A stretch of 64,000 nt of DNA. Origin: Mycoplasma sp. 2045. GTDB taxonomy: Bacteria; Bacillota_I; Bacilli_A; Mycoplasmatales; Metamycoplasmataceae. This document shows, piece by piece, positions 39,862 to 50,119 of this stretch. The notes under the pieces are model-generated. The model made no database searches. It was not told the DNA's origin and saw only the letters and a program-made list of their open reading frames with translations. Both the position numbers and the translations under genes were made by a program. The stretch lies in assembly GCF_024582715.1 (NCBI RefSeq), contig NZ_CP102083.1, positions 1 through 64,000 of the forward strand, given 5' to 3'. Every line of letters begins with the position of its first letter. The first letter of the stretch is position 1.

Positions 39862-41214
39862 TTAGAATAATCCTCCAAGACCACCTAAACCACTTGTTCC
39901 ACCATTTTTGAATTTATTAGCCATATCAACTATTCTTTTTTGCATTGATTCAAACTCATTAAGTAGTTTATTGTATTCTTGAACACTTCTTCCTGAACCT
40001 TTTAAAATTCTTTCTTTTCTAGATGCTTGTTTTAAAAGTTTAGGATTTTTTCTTTCTTTCTTAGTCATTGAAGACATTAAGATTTGGTAAAGTTGCATTT
40101 TTTCTTCAGCTTTATCTAAGTCTTCTTCATTAATTTTATTTGATAAAGAACCAGGAAGCATTTTAAGTAATTTTGAGAATTTACCTAATTTCTTCATTTG
40201 CTTAATTTGATCCATTAAATCATCAAGGTCAAATTTACCTGAAAAAATTCTTTCAACCATATTTTTTGCTTTATCTTCATCAATGTTATCTTGCGCATGT
40301 TCGATAAGTGATAAAACATCACCCATCCCGAGAATTCTATCAGCCATACGGTTAGGGTGAAATAAATCAATATTAGATGTTTTTTCACCTGTACCAATAA
40401 ATCTGATAGGCACATTTAGCACTTGACGTAAGCTTAATGCAGCTCCACCACGCGCATCTGAATCAAGTTTTGTAATAATTAAACCTGATAAGCTTAAGTT
40501 ATCATTGAATGTTTGAGTAACATTAACAATGTCTTGACCAGACATAGCATCAGCAACAAAGAATATTTCAGATGGATGAGCAATTTGTTTGATGTTTTTA
40601 AGCTCTTGCATTAATTTCTCATCAATCGATAAACGACCGGCTGTATCGATAATAATTAAGTCATTTTTATTAGCATCAGCTTGTTTTAATGCATTAGTTA
40701 CAATTTCTTCTGCAGGAACTTCAACACCTTGCTCATAGTAATCAACTTGAATACTCTTTGCTAAAGTGACTAATTGTTGCACAGCAGCTGGACGATAGAT
40801 GTCAGCTGCAACAACAAGTGGATTATTTACGAATTTTTTCTTTCTAAGATAGTAAGCAATTTTAGCTGTTGCTGTAGTTTTCCCTGAACCTTGAAGTCCA
40901 CACATCATAATGATATAAGGTTTTTTTGTGATTGAAATTTCGGTAGTTTTTCCACCTAAAATATTTACAAGTTCATCGTGAAAAATTTTAATCATTTGTT
41001 GTGATGGATTTAATTTACCTATAATTTCAGATTCTAAAGCCTTTGCTTTAACATTATTAATAAACTCTTTAACAACCCTTAAGTTAACATCAGCTTCAAG
41101 AAGTGCTAATTTTACGTCTTTAGTTACTTCTAAAATATCAGCTTCATTTAGAGTTGTTTTTTTTGACATTTTTGCAATACTTTTTTGTATTCTTTTCTCT
41201 AAAAAATCTAACAT
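39862..41214 (-). CDS. ffh: Signal recognition particle protein Ffh (450 aa)
   Basis: Ffh binds signal sequences and 4.5S RNA and delivers ribosomes to the membrane. The N domain starts MLDFLEKRIQKSIAKMSKK; the G domain has GLQGSGKTT, DTAGR and TKLDSDARGG; the M domain has the helix-rich RERILKGSGRSVQEYNKLL and a Met/Gly tail. The ORF could start at 41220, but the TATAAT at 41221-41226 overlaps that ATG; the second ATG at 41214 lies six bases after it, so a leaderless mRNA starting there is more likely. Confidence 0.95.
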   Translation of the reverse strand: MLDFLEKRIQKSIAKMSKKTTLNEADILEVTKDVKLALLEADVNLRVVKEFINNVKAKALESEIIGKLNPSQQMIKIFHDELVNILGGKTTEISITKKPYIIMMCGLQGSGKTTATAKIAYYLRKKKFVNNPLVVAADIYRPAAVQQLVTLAKSIQVDYYEQGVEVPAEEIVTNALKQADANKNDLIIIDTAGRLSIDEKLMQELKNIKQIAHPSEIFFVADAMSGQDIVNVTQTFNDNLSLSGLIITKLDSDARGGAALSLRQVLNVPIRFIGTGEKTSNIDLFHPNRMADRILGMGDVLSLIEHAQDNIDEDKAKNMVERIFSGKFDLDDLMDQIKQMKKLGKFSKLLKMLPGSLSNKINEEDLDKAEEKMQLYQILMSSMTKKERKNPKLLKQASRKERILKGSGRSVQEYNKLLNEFESMQKRIVDMANKFKNGGTSGLGGLGGLF

Positions 41215-41260
41215 AGTCATATTATAACATTAAAAACTTTTTATATAGTTTTCTCAACCG

Positions 41261-41286
41261 TACTAATAAATAAATATTTATTAGTA
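41261..41286. promoter_or_regulatory. 26-bp palindrome in the ffh / RluA-family divergent region
   Basis: TACTAATAAATA, two As, TATTTATTAGTA: a perfect 12-bp inverted repeat. It lies about 27 bp upstream of the -10 box (41313-41318) of the RluA-family gene. A 26-bp palindrome of the same build lies before tig. It may be an operator. Confidence 0.4.
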
Positions 41287-41325
41287 AATACAAATAAAAT
41301 CTATAAAAAATATATAATTGAATTT

Positions 41326-42267
41326 ATGATTGAATTAGTAGTTAAATATCCTGAAAGAATTGATAAATATATTTCAAATAATACTGAAATATCACGTAAT
41401 GATATTAAGCAACTTATTGATGAGAGAGTTGTAACAGTTGATGATGTTTTAGTTAATAAACCTAAATTTATGGTCAGAGAAGGTCAAACAATTAAAATTT
41501 CAAGAGTACTTGATAAGGAAATTAAAGTAGTTCCTAAACAAATGGATTTAGATATTGTTTATGATGATGAATATTTATGTGTCATTAATAAACCAACTGG
41601 TATGACAGTTCACCCAGCTCCAGGTCATTATGAAGACACATTAGTGAATGGACTTTTATATCATTTTAAAAATAATTTGTCAGATCAAAATGGGCTGCTT
41701 AGACCAGGTATCGTTCATAGAATTGACAAAGACACAAGCGGTTTATTAGTTATTGCAAAGACCAATGAGGTTCATAATAAACTTTCTGAATTATTTGCTA
41801 CTCACGAAATTAAGCGTTCATATTTAGCAATTTGTGATGGAGTATTAGAAAGTAAAAAACTTAAATTAGTCTTACCTATTGGTAGAAATGCTAAAGATAG
41901 ACTTAAAATGGAAGTGACTGATATTAATGCTAAACCAGCAACTACTCACGTTACTTTATTAAAAACATTTTACATAGATAACTTGCCTAAATCACTTGTA
42001 AAATGTCAACTTGAGACAGGAAGAACACATCAAATCAGAGTGCATATGGCATATATTAAAAATCCAATTTATGGAGATCCTGTTTACAACAAGTATGTTG
42101 ATGAAAATGGGCAAAGATTACATGCTTATAAATTAGAATTACATCATCCTATGACCGGAAAAGAAATGGTGTTTTATTCAAAACCACCACACGACTTTGA
42201 TGTAGCTGATTTTAACTTCGATGAATTTATAAAAGAAGATAAAATAAAGGAGGTATTGAATGCTTAA
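41326..42267 (+). CDS. RluA-family rRNA pseudouridine synthase (313 aa)
   Basis: The enzyme isomerises uridines, probably in 23S rRNA as RluD does. It has an N-terminal S4 domain (residues 10-60, RIDKYISNNTEISRNDIKQL) and the catalytic segment PGIVHRIDKDTSGLLVIAKT, with the catalytic Asp near residue 137, then KCQLETGRTHQIRVHM. No Trp codon interrupts it. Without a Shine-Dalgarno, it starts seven bases after TATAAT and is likely leaderless. It overlaps the next gene by 8 bases. Confidence 0.92.
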   Translation: MIELVVKYPERIDKYISNNTEISRNDIKQLIDERVVTVDDVLVNKPKFMVREGQTIKISRVLDKEIKVVPKQMDLDIVYDDEYLCVINKPTGMTVHPAPGHYEDTLVNGLLYHFKNNLSDQNGLLRPGIVHRIDKDTSGLLVIAKTNEVHNKLSELFATHEIKRSYLAICDGVLESKKLKLVLPIGRNAKDRLKMEVTDINAKPATTHVTLLKTFYIDNLPKSLVKCQLETGRTHQIRVHMAYIKNPIYGDPVYNKYVDENGQRLHAYKLELHHPMTGKEMVFYSKPPHDFDVADFNFDEFIKEDKIKEVLNA

Positions 42268-43210
42268 ATGAAATTTAAGAGATTTTCTAAAATATCGTAA
42301 AGCAGATGAATTGTATGAGAAAGGACAAAAAACATTTGCTAGTTGAGTTTGACTTTTATTCGCTTCAATCACATTAATTGCTGCATTAACGTTGGCCGGC
42401 TTCTTAATTGTGACAATTGGACACGATACATTTTTAAAACCTGACACTACAAATTTATCATCTGATGATGTAATTAAAGTCACAAATGAAAGTAGAAGTT
42501 TATTTATTTTCTACATAATAAATCAAGTCTTTTACATAATTATTTTTTGTGCTGCTGCAATTGTGATAATTATTTCTTTTATCAAAGTTCGTAAGGAAAA
42601 AACTTACCTTAATTTCAATAGATGACCAATTCTATTATCAACAATTGTAGGACTATTTAGTGTTTTCACATTATTCAAGTACATTTTTAACGGCACATTT
42701 AATCAACCAGGTTTACCAAATATTGTAATTGCAATTGTTGTTATTGATGTTGTTACAACTATATTAACAATTGTTAACTGATTAATTCCTGCTAAAAAAG
42801 TTGTATTTATTATTAAGATGTTCTACTCAATTAAAATGGAAGAAGAAACACTTGCTATGGCTGCTAAAATGCAAGAGTTATTCAAAAATAATCCAAATGG
42901 TATTTCTGATTTATTTTCAGGATTTGCTAATGGCGCAAACTTAAATGATATTTTCAAAAATCAAAATAAATCAGCAGATGCTACTAATTCAGAAAAGAAA
43001 GATTTATCAGAAGAAGAAAAAATTCAAGCAGATGTTCAAAAGGAAACTGCAATCAAAAAACTTTTAGAAATTCCAAATGAGCAATTATTCAAAATGGCTG
43101 AATTATTAGGTATTAGTGGATATCAAGAAATGGCTAAAGATAAATTAGCTGAACTAATTTTTAATTACACAAAACAAGCTGAAGAGGAACATAATAAAGA
43201 AAATGCTTAA
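42260..43210 (+). CDS. Membrane protein with C-terminal SAP/Rho-N-like domain (316 aa)
   Basis: Unrecognised protein. Four membrane segments are visible at about 26-55, 80-108, 122-142 and 150-177. After a cytoplasmic linker, residues 275-305 read IPNEQLFKMAELLGISGYQEMAKDKLAELIF, split as a two-helix unit like a SAP or Rho N-terminal domain, small folds that bind nucleic acid. The Shine-Dalgarno AGGAGGT is inside the RluA-family gene. Several TGA are Trp. The stop codon lies in the terminator hairpin. Confidence 0.7.
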
Positions 43211-43225
43211 TAGGCATTTTCTTTA
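43198..43225 (+). terminator. Terminator after the SAP-like membrane protein
   Basis: GAAAATGC, loop TTAATA, GGCATTTTC, then TTT; it includes the stop codon of the membrane protein. Confidence 0.6.
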
Positions 43226-43234
43226 TCTTTAATT

Positions 43235-43783
43235 ATGGTTTATACACACAAATTGCTTGCTGAAAATGAAATTTCAGTTGATAAAGATTGATTTGTTTTA
43301 TTAGGAGAAAGATACACTTATAAATTGCTTCCTAATAATTATCTTTACATATTTGACTCAAGTCAAAAAGTAGCAAAATCACTACGTTGTAGGTCAGAAA
43401 GAAGAATAAAACCATTATTATTAGAGTTTGCAAGAGAACAAATTTCAATAATTATTCAGAAATACTTTGATGAATATTCACAAATAATGAACCTTGATAA
43501 AAGGTGAAGATGGGAGTTAAAAAACTCAAAATCATATTGAGGAAGATGTGTAATTAGATCATCAGATCCCAAAAAACAATTTTTAATAATGTTCAATGAG
43601 AGATTGTATTTAATCGATGAATATTTTATTAAAGAAACTGTGGTTCACGAATTATTGCATGCAGTAGGTTTTATTAAACATGATAAAACTTTTAAAAAAG
43701 AATTAGTTCGCTATTTACCTGATTTAAAAGAAAAGATTGAAGCTCATTATCATCCAATTTTGAGCAGAACTTCAAAGGTATAA
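43235..43783 (+). CDS. YgjP/SprT-like zinc metallopeptidase (182 aa)
   Basis: The protein resembles the YgjP-type (DUF45/WLM) metallopeptidases. It has SYWGRCVIRS, then IMFNERLYLIDEYFIKETVVHELLHAVGFIKHDKTF with the zinc motif HELLH (about residues 142-146) and a third ligand region HDKTF. Its cellular role is unknown. Three or four TGA codons are Trp. It has no Shine-Dalgarno and begins inside the post-terminator region of the gene before it. Confidence 0.78.
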
Positions 43784-43784
43784 G

Positions 43785-43815
43785 AAAATTCTCATCAACC
43801 GATGAGAATTTTTCA
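43785..43815. terminator. Bidirectional terminator between the metallopeptidase gene and tyrS
   Basis: AAATTCTCATC, loop AACC, GATGAGAATTT with T-runs on both strands. Confidence 0.85.
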
Positions 43816-43818
43816 TTT

Positions 43819-45051
43819 CTATTTAATTTTGATTAAGTAAATATTTTTCTTACCAACGTGAAGAAGTGCGAATTTGTTATTTCATAAACTTGAATTTAAA
43901 ACGCTGTCTTCATTTACTGGTTCTAAATTGAGCTTAATTGAATTATTTGTAATAAACTCTCTAGCTTCACGTTTTGATTTAATAATGTTATTTTCAATAA
44001 GTTGATTAATTAAATTTTGGTCTTTAACTAATTCAAAATGGTTAATATCTTCATAAATATCAGATATTTCTTCTGTTGAATAATTTGATAAATCTAATTT
44101 TTTATTAAATAATATTTCTGAAATTAATTTTGCTTTTTTAGCTTCAGCACTAGAGTGAACGTCGGAAATAACTGCATAAGCAAGCTCTTTTTGAGCATAT
44201 CTTAATGAAGGTTGCTCTTTATGTTTTTCAATAATTTGTTCAATTTGCTCTAATGGTAAAAATGTTAATCATTTAAGCAATTTTTCAACTTCGCTATCAG
44301 GTTGATTTAACAAGAATTGATACATAACAAATGGTTTTGTTTTTGATGCATCTAATCATAAACTACCACCACCTGTTGATTTACCGAATTTATTTCCATT
44401 TACATCAGTTAATAAGTTAGCTGTAATTGCGACTGCTTTATGATCGTTTCCGTACAATGTAGAAATCATATCTAAACCAGTTGTGATATTTCCTCATTGA
44501 TCTGAACCACCGAATTGAATGCAAATATTTTTATCTTTGTATAAAGTAGCAAAGTCTCAACCTTGAATTAATTGGTAAGTGAATTCGGTAAAACTTAATC
44601 CTTTTTCAATTCTAGAAGCAACTGAATCTTTAGCAAGCATATATGAAATATTTACTAATTTACCTACAGATCTAAGAAATTCTAAAATATTCATATCTTT
44701 GTAAAAATCATAGTTATCAACAACAGTTAAACCGTATGATTCAAGCTGTGCCTTAATTTTATTTTTATTTTCTAAAACAGTAAGATCATCAAGAAGTTGT
44801 CTTTCAGAATCTTTGAAAGAAGGATCACCGATCATTCCTGTAGCTCCACCTAGGATTGCATAAGTTGTAAAACCTGCTTGTTTAAATCTTAATAAGTTAG
44901 CTATTTGAATGTAATTTCCTAAGTGTAAACTTGTTGCTGTTGGGTCAAAACCACAGTAAACTCCAACACCTTCTGGAAGTGAGTTGAATTTTTCCTCATT
45001 ACTAATGGCCTTCAAAATACCACGGTATCTTAATTCTTTAAGTACATTCAT
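43819..45051 (-). CDS. tyrS: Tyrosyl-tRNA synthetase (410 aa)
   Basis: Class I synthetase for tyrosine. HIGH-like motif TATSLHLGNY follows the substrate loop VYCGFDP (near residue 33); the KFGKSTGGGSLWLDASKT segment is the KMSKS-type loop; the C-terminus is an S4-like domain ending KKNIYLIKIK. A TGA at 44557-44559 and others are Trp. The start at 45051 follows the YtpR-like gene by one base; the longer ORF to 45093 would run into that gene. It is cotranscribed with the YtpR-like gene. Confidence 0.95.
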
Positions 45052-45052
45052 T

Positions 45053-45637
45053 TTAAAATTCAAAATCCTTTCCAATTTGTTCGCTTGTTCCAAAAATTAA
45101 TCCTTCTCTATCGATTCCTAAAGTTCTGTATCCTGATAGCATTCCATAACTTTTTACATTAAGCATTTCGCCTTCTAAGACTTCCAGACCACTGAAAACA
45201 GTTGATCCTGGTAATGATAAAACAACAACTTTACCTTCTTGAGAATCTAATGTGTTTGTAACTAATTGAATATGTTCATTTGTTTCTTTATTAATTAAAA
45301 CTTCTAGAACAAATAATTTCTCACTTTTAGGATGATTTTCTCTTTTTGTGATTAAACCGTAAATGATTTTAGGCTCATTTTCTAAAGCAAAGCCGTTTTT
45401 AACTAAAACTGAAGATAATTTTGCAATTTGTTCTGCATTTAATGCACCAAATTTTGAACTAGGTTCAATATCAAGAAGCTTATTATCAAGTAAATTTATA
45501 GAATGTATTTTCTTATTATCATCTGAAAAAATAATCATATTATCAAGTTGTATTTTTTGAGTTTTCGAAACTCTACTATCAACAAAAATAATAGATACAT
45601 TTGAGAATGATTTATCCAAATTATTAAACAATATCAT
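45053..45637 (-). CDS. YtpR-like tRNA-binding (EMAP/Trbp111) domain protein (194 aa)
   Basis: The C-terminal half (about 88-190) is a tRNA-binding OB fold of the EMAP II/Trbp111 type: IYGLITKRENHPKSEKLFVLEV, IQLVTNTL, KVVVLSLPGS and MLNVKSYGMLSGYRTLGI. The N-terminal half resembles the DUF4479 part of Bacillus YtpR. It is cotranscribed with tyrS. The start at 45637 is preferred over TTG 45643 because TATAAT (45645-45650) lies seven bases before it on the minus strand, which gives a leaderless mRNA. Confidence 0.85.
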   Translation of the reverse strand: MILFNNLDKSFSNVSIIFVDSRVSKTQKIQLDNMIIFSDDNKKIHSINLLDNKLLDIEPSSKFGALNAEQIAKLSSVLVKNGFALENEPKIIYGLITKRENHPKSEKLFVLEVLINKETNEHIQLVTNTLDSQEGKVVVLSLPGSTVFSGLEVLEGEMLNVKSYGMLSGYRTLGIDREGLIFGTSEQIGKDFEF

Positions 45638-45674
45638 AAACAAAATTATACATAAATTTAATATAATTGAATTT
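45638..45674. promoter_or_regulatory. 37-bp divergent promoter region with two facing -10 boxes
   Basis: The minus-strand TATAAT is at 45645-45650 and the plus-strand TATAAT at 45662-45667, each seven bases before an ATG. The -10 boxes are only 11 bp apart, so one polymerase at either would block the other. Confidence 0.65.
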
Positions 45675-46526
45675 ATGAAAAAGGTAGCTATAGTAGTAGA
45701 TTCAGCTTCAGGATTAAATAAAAAACAAGCTGAAGATTTAGGATGATTTTATCTTCCTTTAAGAATTGAATTAGACGGAAAAACATACAATGATGGTATC
45801 GATTTAACGCCAGAAGATTTTTTCACTTACTTTAATTTAGATACAAAAACCTATAGAACTTCTGCAACACCAATCGGGGTAGCAGAAGATTTAATTAGTG
45901 AGTTATCAAAAACACACGATTATGTTGTTGTTTTCCCTATTTCAAAACATTTATCAAGTCAATATCAAAACTTAAAGGCTCTTGAATCATCATATCCAAA
46001 ATTAAGAGTTATTGAGTCAATTTTTGTTGCATCATTAATCACGCTTCAAGTTTGAGATTTTGTTGAATTAATCAAAAACGGAACTGATGTTGATGAAGCA
46101 ATTAGAGAAATTGAACAATGAGATGAGAGACAAAAAGTTTCAATTTTTCCTAAACACAATGAATACTTATTAAAAGGAGGAAGATTAACACCTGCTGCAG
46201 CCGTTGTTGCTAGATTGCTTAGAATCATTCCTATTGTAAGTTTCTATAAAGGGAAATTAGAAAAAGAAGGAAAAGGTTTAGTATTCTTAAAAACAATTTA
46301 CAAGAATATTGATGCTAAATTAAAGGATAACGATAAAGATATCTTAATTATCCATTCAAATTCAGGTGACTTAAAAGATGTTGTTGATTATATAAAAAGC
46401 AAGGGGAAAAATAGAGTTTTCACAACATTATTACCTAACTGTATTTCAGTTCATACAGGGCCTGAAACTATTGTTGTAGTTCAATTAGCTAAAAACTTAA
46501 CTGAAGAAAAAATTAGTACTTTATAG
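45675..46526 (+). CDS. DegV family (FakB-like) fatty-acid-binding protein (283 aa)
   Basis: DegV/FakB proteins hold a fatty acid so that FakA can phosphorylate it for phospholipid synthesis. Motifs are IVVDSASGL at the start, TYNDGIDLTPEDFFTYF, the TSATPIGVAE lipid-pocket segment, and the C-terminal LPNCISVHTGPETIVVV. Length 283 is typical. It starts seven bases after TATAAT and is likely leaderless. It heads the transcript with tsaE, tsaB and tsaD; tsaE starts one base after its stop. Confidence 0.92.
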
Positions 46527-46527
46527 A

Positions 46528-46923
46528 ATGCTAAAAAAAATCGTTTGTTCTAGTCTACAAGACTTAGAACTTTTTATAAATCAAAATTTTGAACTATTTA
46601 AAGAGAAACAATTTTTATTATTATCAGGTGATTTAGGAGCTGGAAAAACTACTTTCACTAAATTATTAGGTAAAAAAATAGGTATAAAAGAGAAGATTAC
46701 ATCGCCAAGTTTTTCATATATGAAAGACTATGACGGTCTAATTCATATTGATCTATACAACTTTAAATCCTCAATTTATGAGTTTGAAGATTATTTTGAT
46801 GATAATTTAGTTGTTATTGAATGAGCTAACTTGGAAAATTTAGATTTTACACATTATGTAAAAATTAATGCATATATTAATGAAGATGAAAAACATGTTT
46901 TTGAAATTGTAGAGGTTAAATAA
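46528..46923 (+). CDS. tsaE: t6A synthesis ATPase TsaE (131 aa)
   Basis: TsaE is the P-loop ATPase of the TsaBDE complex that adds threonylcarbamoyl to A37 of ANN-reading tRNAs. Walker A is LSGDLGAGKTTFTK (near residues 33-46), then TSPSFSYMKDY and IHIDLYN. One TGA is Trp, in the conserved VVIEWANL. The next gene, tsaB, overlaps by one base. Confidence 0.94.
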
Positions 46924-47456
46924 TGAATGTTTATTTAGATACAGCAACAGAGGACTTTGTTTTAGTTTTATTTGATAAAGATTTCGATGTTGTTGACTTT
47001 GTCTTATTAGAAGGTTATAAGAAAAAAGTTCAGTTAATAACTGAACAATTTCAACTGTTATTGAGCAAAAATAATTTAACAGTAGATAAAATTAATAACT
47101 TTTATATAAACAAGGGACCAGGTTTTTTCACTGGTGTAAGAAGTTCTTTAGTTTACTTTAGAACTTTTGCTCTTTTATTTAAAAAACCCCTCTTTACAAT
47201 TAATACATTTGAAATTTTAGAAACATTAAGTCCTAATAAAGAAAATTTCTATACTGACGCACAAGGTTCAAAAGTATATTTTTATGATAAAAACACCATT
47301 CAAATAGTTGATAAGGATTCAACTGAAGTTGACAAAGTAGATTATAAAAAGATGATTGATAGCTTCAAGGATTTTAAAGATAAATTCAAAGAAGAAAACA
47401 CTATGAGCGTAGAACCTTTATATATTAAACAACCTCAAATCGGAGGTGTAAACTAA
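46923..47456 (+). CDS. tsaB: t6A synthesis protein TsaB (177 aa)
   Basis: TsaB is an inactive ASKHA-fold partner of TsaD. The start MNVYLDTATEDFVLVLFD and NKGPGFFTGVRSSLVYFRTFA (the G-P-G-S-FTG-x-R motif) are typical. At 177 residues it is shorter than the 230 of E. coli and close to the N-terminal domain alone plus a tail, as in other mycoplasmas. It is coupled at both ends by TAATG overlaps with tsaE and tsaD. Confidence 0.9.
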   Translation: MNVYLDTATEDFVLVLFDKDFDVVDFVLLEGYKKKVQLITEQFQLLLSKNNLTVDKINNFYINKGPGFFTGVRSSLVYFRTFALLFKKPLFTINTFEILETLSPNKENFYTDAQGSKVYFYDKNTIQIVDKDSTEVDKVDYKKMIDSFKDFKDKFKEENTMSVEPLYIKQPQIGGVN

Positions 47457-48388
47457 TGAGAATTTTAGGTATTGAAACTTCCCATGATGACACATCTTTA
47501 GCAGTTTTAGAAGATGGAAAAGTTTTAGATTTATGAACTATTTCACAAATTGATATTTTTAAAGAGTTCGGAGGAACTATTCCTGAAATAGCTTCACGTG
47601 AGCATGTTAAAAATATTGCACTTATTCAGGAATTAATATTGCAAAAATATGATCCAAATTCTTTTGATTATATTGCTTACACGAAAGAACCTGGTTTAAT
47701 AGGAACGCTACAAGTTGGTTATTTATTTGCAAGTGCTTTTGCACTAGCAATAAATAAGCCTTTAGTACCTGTCAATCACCTTGTTGGTCACTTTTTATCA
47801 GCCACATTAACTAACGAAATTGCATTCCCTGCATTATGTTTATTAGTTTCTGGTGGACATACGCAATTAATTTATGCTAAAGATGTAGATGATTTGGAAA
47901 TCATCGGAGAGACACTTGATGATGCTGTTGGAGAAGCTTTTGATAAGGTTTCTTCAAGATTAGGTCTAGGTTTTCCTGGTGGACCAATTATCGATAAGCT
48001 TTTCAAAGAATATGATGGTGAATTTACAAAATTAACTTTTCCACACACAGAAAATGAATTAGATTTTTCATTTAGTGGTCTTAAAACACAAGTTTTAAAT
48101 AAAGTTAACAAAGCTCAAATGAAAAATGAAGAACTTGACAAGGAACAACTTGCTGTTTCTTTTCAAAAAACAGCTATTGACTACTTGATTAGTAAAACTA
48201 AAGCAGCATTAGAGAAACATGATGTTAAAACTTTAGTTTTAGGCGGTGGAGTTTCTGCTAACTCTTACCTAAGGGAAGAGTTTTGTAAATTGCATAAAAA
48301 CGCTATTGTTCCATCATTAAAATACGCAACAGATAATGGTGCTATGATAGCTCAAGTTGCCTATCTAGCTTTTTCTTGGAAAAAATAA
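47456..48388 (+). CDS. tsaD: tRNA N6-threonylcarbamoyladenosine transferase TsaD (310 aa)
   Basis: TsaD transfers the threonylcarbamoyl group to tRNA A37. The start MRILGIETSHDDTSLAVLED, the metal ligands in VNHLVGHFLS, VSGGHTQL, DDAVGEAFDKVSSRLGLGFPGG and LGGGVSAN are all present; length 310 is normal. GGAGGTG lies before the ATG within tsaB. One TGA is Trp, and the end uses TGG (SWKK). It closes the degV-tsaE-tsaB-tsaD operon. Confidence 0.95.
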
Positions 48389-48441
48389 AAAAACTTTTAA
48401 ATAATTTATAATTAAATTAATAGATTAATTAGGAGGCATTT

Positions 48442-48666
48442 ATGAATTCAGTATCACCAAAAAGCAGATTAGTTTTAACTTTATTATCATTCTTCTTAGG
48501 AGCATTTGGAGTAGACAGATTCTATGCTGGAAGAATCGGATTAGGTTTATTAAAACTTTTAGTAGGATGATGATTTTCAGTTGGAATTTGACCAATTGTT
48601 GACTTCATTTTAGCTGTTTGTGGAAAACAAAAAGATGCAAATGGTAACGAAATTTCAAAATGATAA
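48442..48666 (+). CDS. TM2 domain membrane protein (74 aa)
   Basis: Two membrane helices with the TM2 signature: LTLLSFFLGAFGVDRFYAGRIGLGLLKLL (G-x-D-R-F-Y-x-G) followed by a Trp-rich second helix, WWFSVGIWPIVDFILAVCGK. The family is widespread and of unknown role in bacteria. AGGAGG lies before the ATG. Trp is TGA. It is a single gene between tsaD and a terminator. Confidence 0.85.
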
Positions 48667-48698
48667 TTTAGTTATTACTAATTAAAATTATGTTTTTT

Positions 48699-48728
48699 AA
48701 AATGAACAATATAAGTTGTTCATTTTTT
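48699..48728 (+). terminator. Terminator of the TM2 gene
   Basis: AAAATGAACAA / TTGTTCATTTT stem followed by T. Confidence 0.8.
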
Positions 48729-48756
48729 AATTTACTTATTTTACAGAAACAAGGCA

Positions 48757-48794
48757 TAAAAAAACTAACTCATATTATTTAAATGAGTTAGTTA
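48757..48794 (-). terminator. Terminator of tig
   Basis: AACTAACTCAT / ATGAGTTAGTT stem with a 9-base loop; on the minus strand seven Ts follow. Confidence 0.8.
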
Positions 48795-48807
48795 ATCATT
48801 AAAAGTA

Positions 48808-50109
48808 TTATTTTGTAATTTTTGTAAAGTCACTTTCTAAGTTAGCTGCAGCTTCTGAGTTTACGTCAGCTAAAATTAATGACATTCTTAATGCTGAGAT
48901 AATTAAGTTGTTTGCTACAGATTTATTAAATCCAAACGCTTCAATTTTTGATGTAAATTCTACGATTTGCTCTGCTGAAGCATTAACTGGATATTTAGCA
49001 ACTCAGTATTGAATAGCTTTAGCGTTTTCAACATCTTTTGTAGCTTGTTTCACAAATTCTTGTTCTAAATCAGCTTCTGATGATTTGATTAATTGTAAGT
49101 ACTCAGTTTTCTTCATTCCAAATTGTTTTAATTGTTTTTCGAATTCAGATTTTAATAATCCAAGTCTTTCTTCCATGAATGATGGGTGTAAGTTAACTTT
49201 TGCTAATTTGATTGTTTGTTCAATTAATGAAAGGTAGAATGAATCAACGTTTGAGAAGAATTTTTTAATGAAAACATTGTTTTTAAGTTCTTTTTCAAGT
49301 GATTTAAGATCTGTGATTTTTGGATCACCAAGTAATTTAACATTTTCATCTGTAAATTCGAATAATTTTAATCTCTTTATTGAGTTAATTGAAACTTGGA
49401 ATACTGATTCTTTGTTTTGGTATTCTTTAACGAAGTAGTCAGCAGGGAATGTAACAACTACATCACCTTTTCATCCTACTGATTTACCAACAAGTTGATC
49501 TTCAAATCCTGGAATAAATGTTTTTGAACCTAATTTTAAATCATAGTTTTCAGCTTCTCCACCTTCAAATGGTGTGTTGTCAATAAATCCTTTGAAGTTA
49601 ATGTTAACTGTGTCTCCAAGTTTTGTTTTAGCTTTTTTATCTGTAATTTCTTCATTAACAGATAATTTTTCTTGGATATCTTTCTTCATATCATCAACAT
49701 CTTTTTTAGCTACTTTAATTGATTTGTAGTCTAATTTTAATTTTTTAGGATCTACTGCAAAATCTGGTTCTTCAACAAAAATGTAAACTAAGTAAAGATC
49801 TTCACCATCTTTTTGTAAGTCTAACATTGGGTATCTAGCTGCTTTAATTTTGTTTTTTGCAGCATAATCAAAAACAGCTGGAAGATTTTCATTGCTAAAT
49901 GAGTTAACTGTATCAGTAAATGCAGCTCTGTGGTCTACATATTTTTCGATTTCAGCTTTAGGAGCTTTTCCTGGTCTGTAACCTTTAACTTTAACTTTTT
50001 TAGCTAATTTGTCTGTAAATTCTTTTAATTTTTTATCAAAATCTGCTTGATTAATTTTAACTTTAACAACAACTTCTGATTTTTTCTTATCTTTTGTATG
50101 TGTAATCAC
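48808..50109 (-). CDS. tig: Trigger factor (433 aa)
   Basis: Ribosome-bound chaperone with prolyl isomerase domain. The ribosome-binding part includes VKVKGYRPGKAPKAEIEKY (the G-F-R-x-G-x-x-P loop, near residue 42). The FKBP-type domain has GDTVNINFKGFIDNTPFEGG. The helical C-terminal chaperone domain follows and length is normal. A GTG at 50109 is chosen as start because GGAGGT lies five bases upstream; longer readings would include the Shine-Dalgarno itself. TGA at 49471-49473 is Trp. Confidence 0.92.
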
Positions 50110-50119
50110 GGTTACCTCC

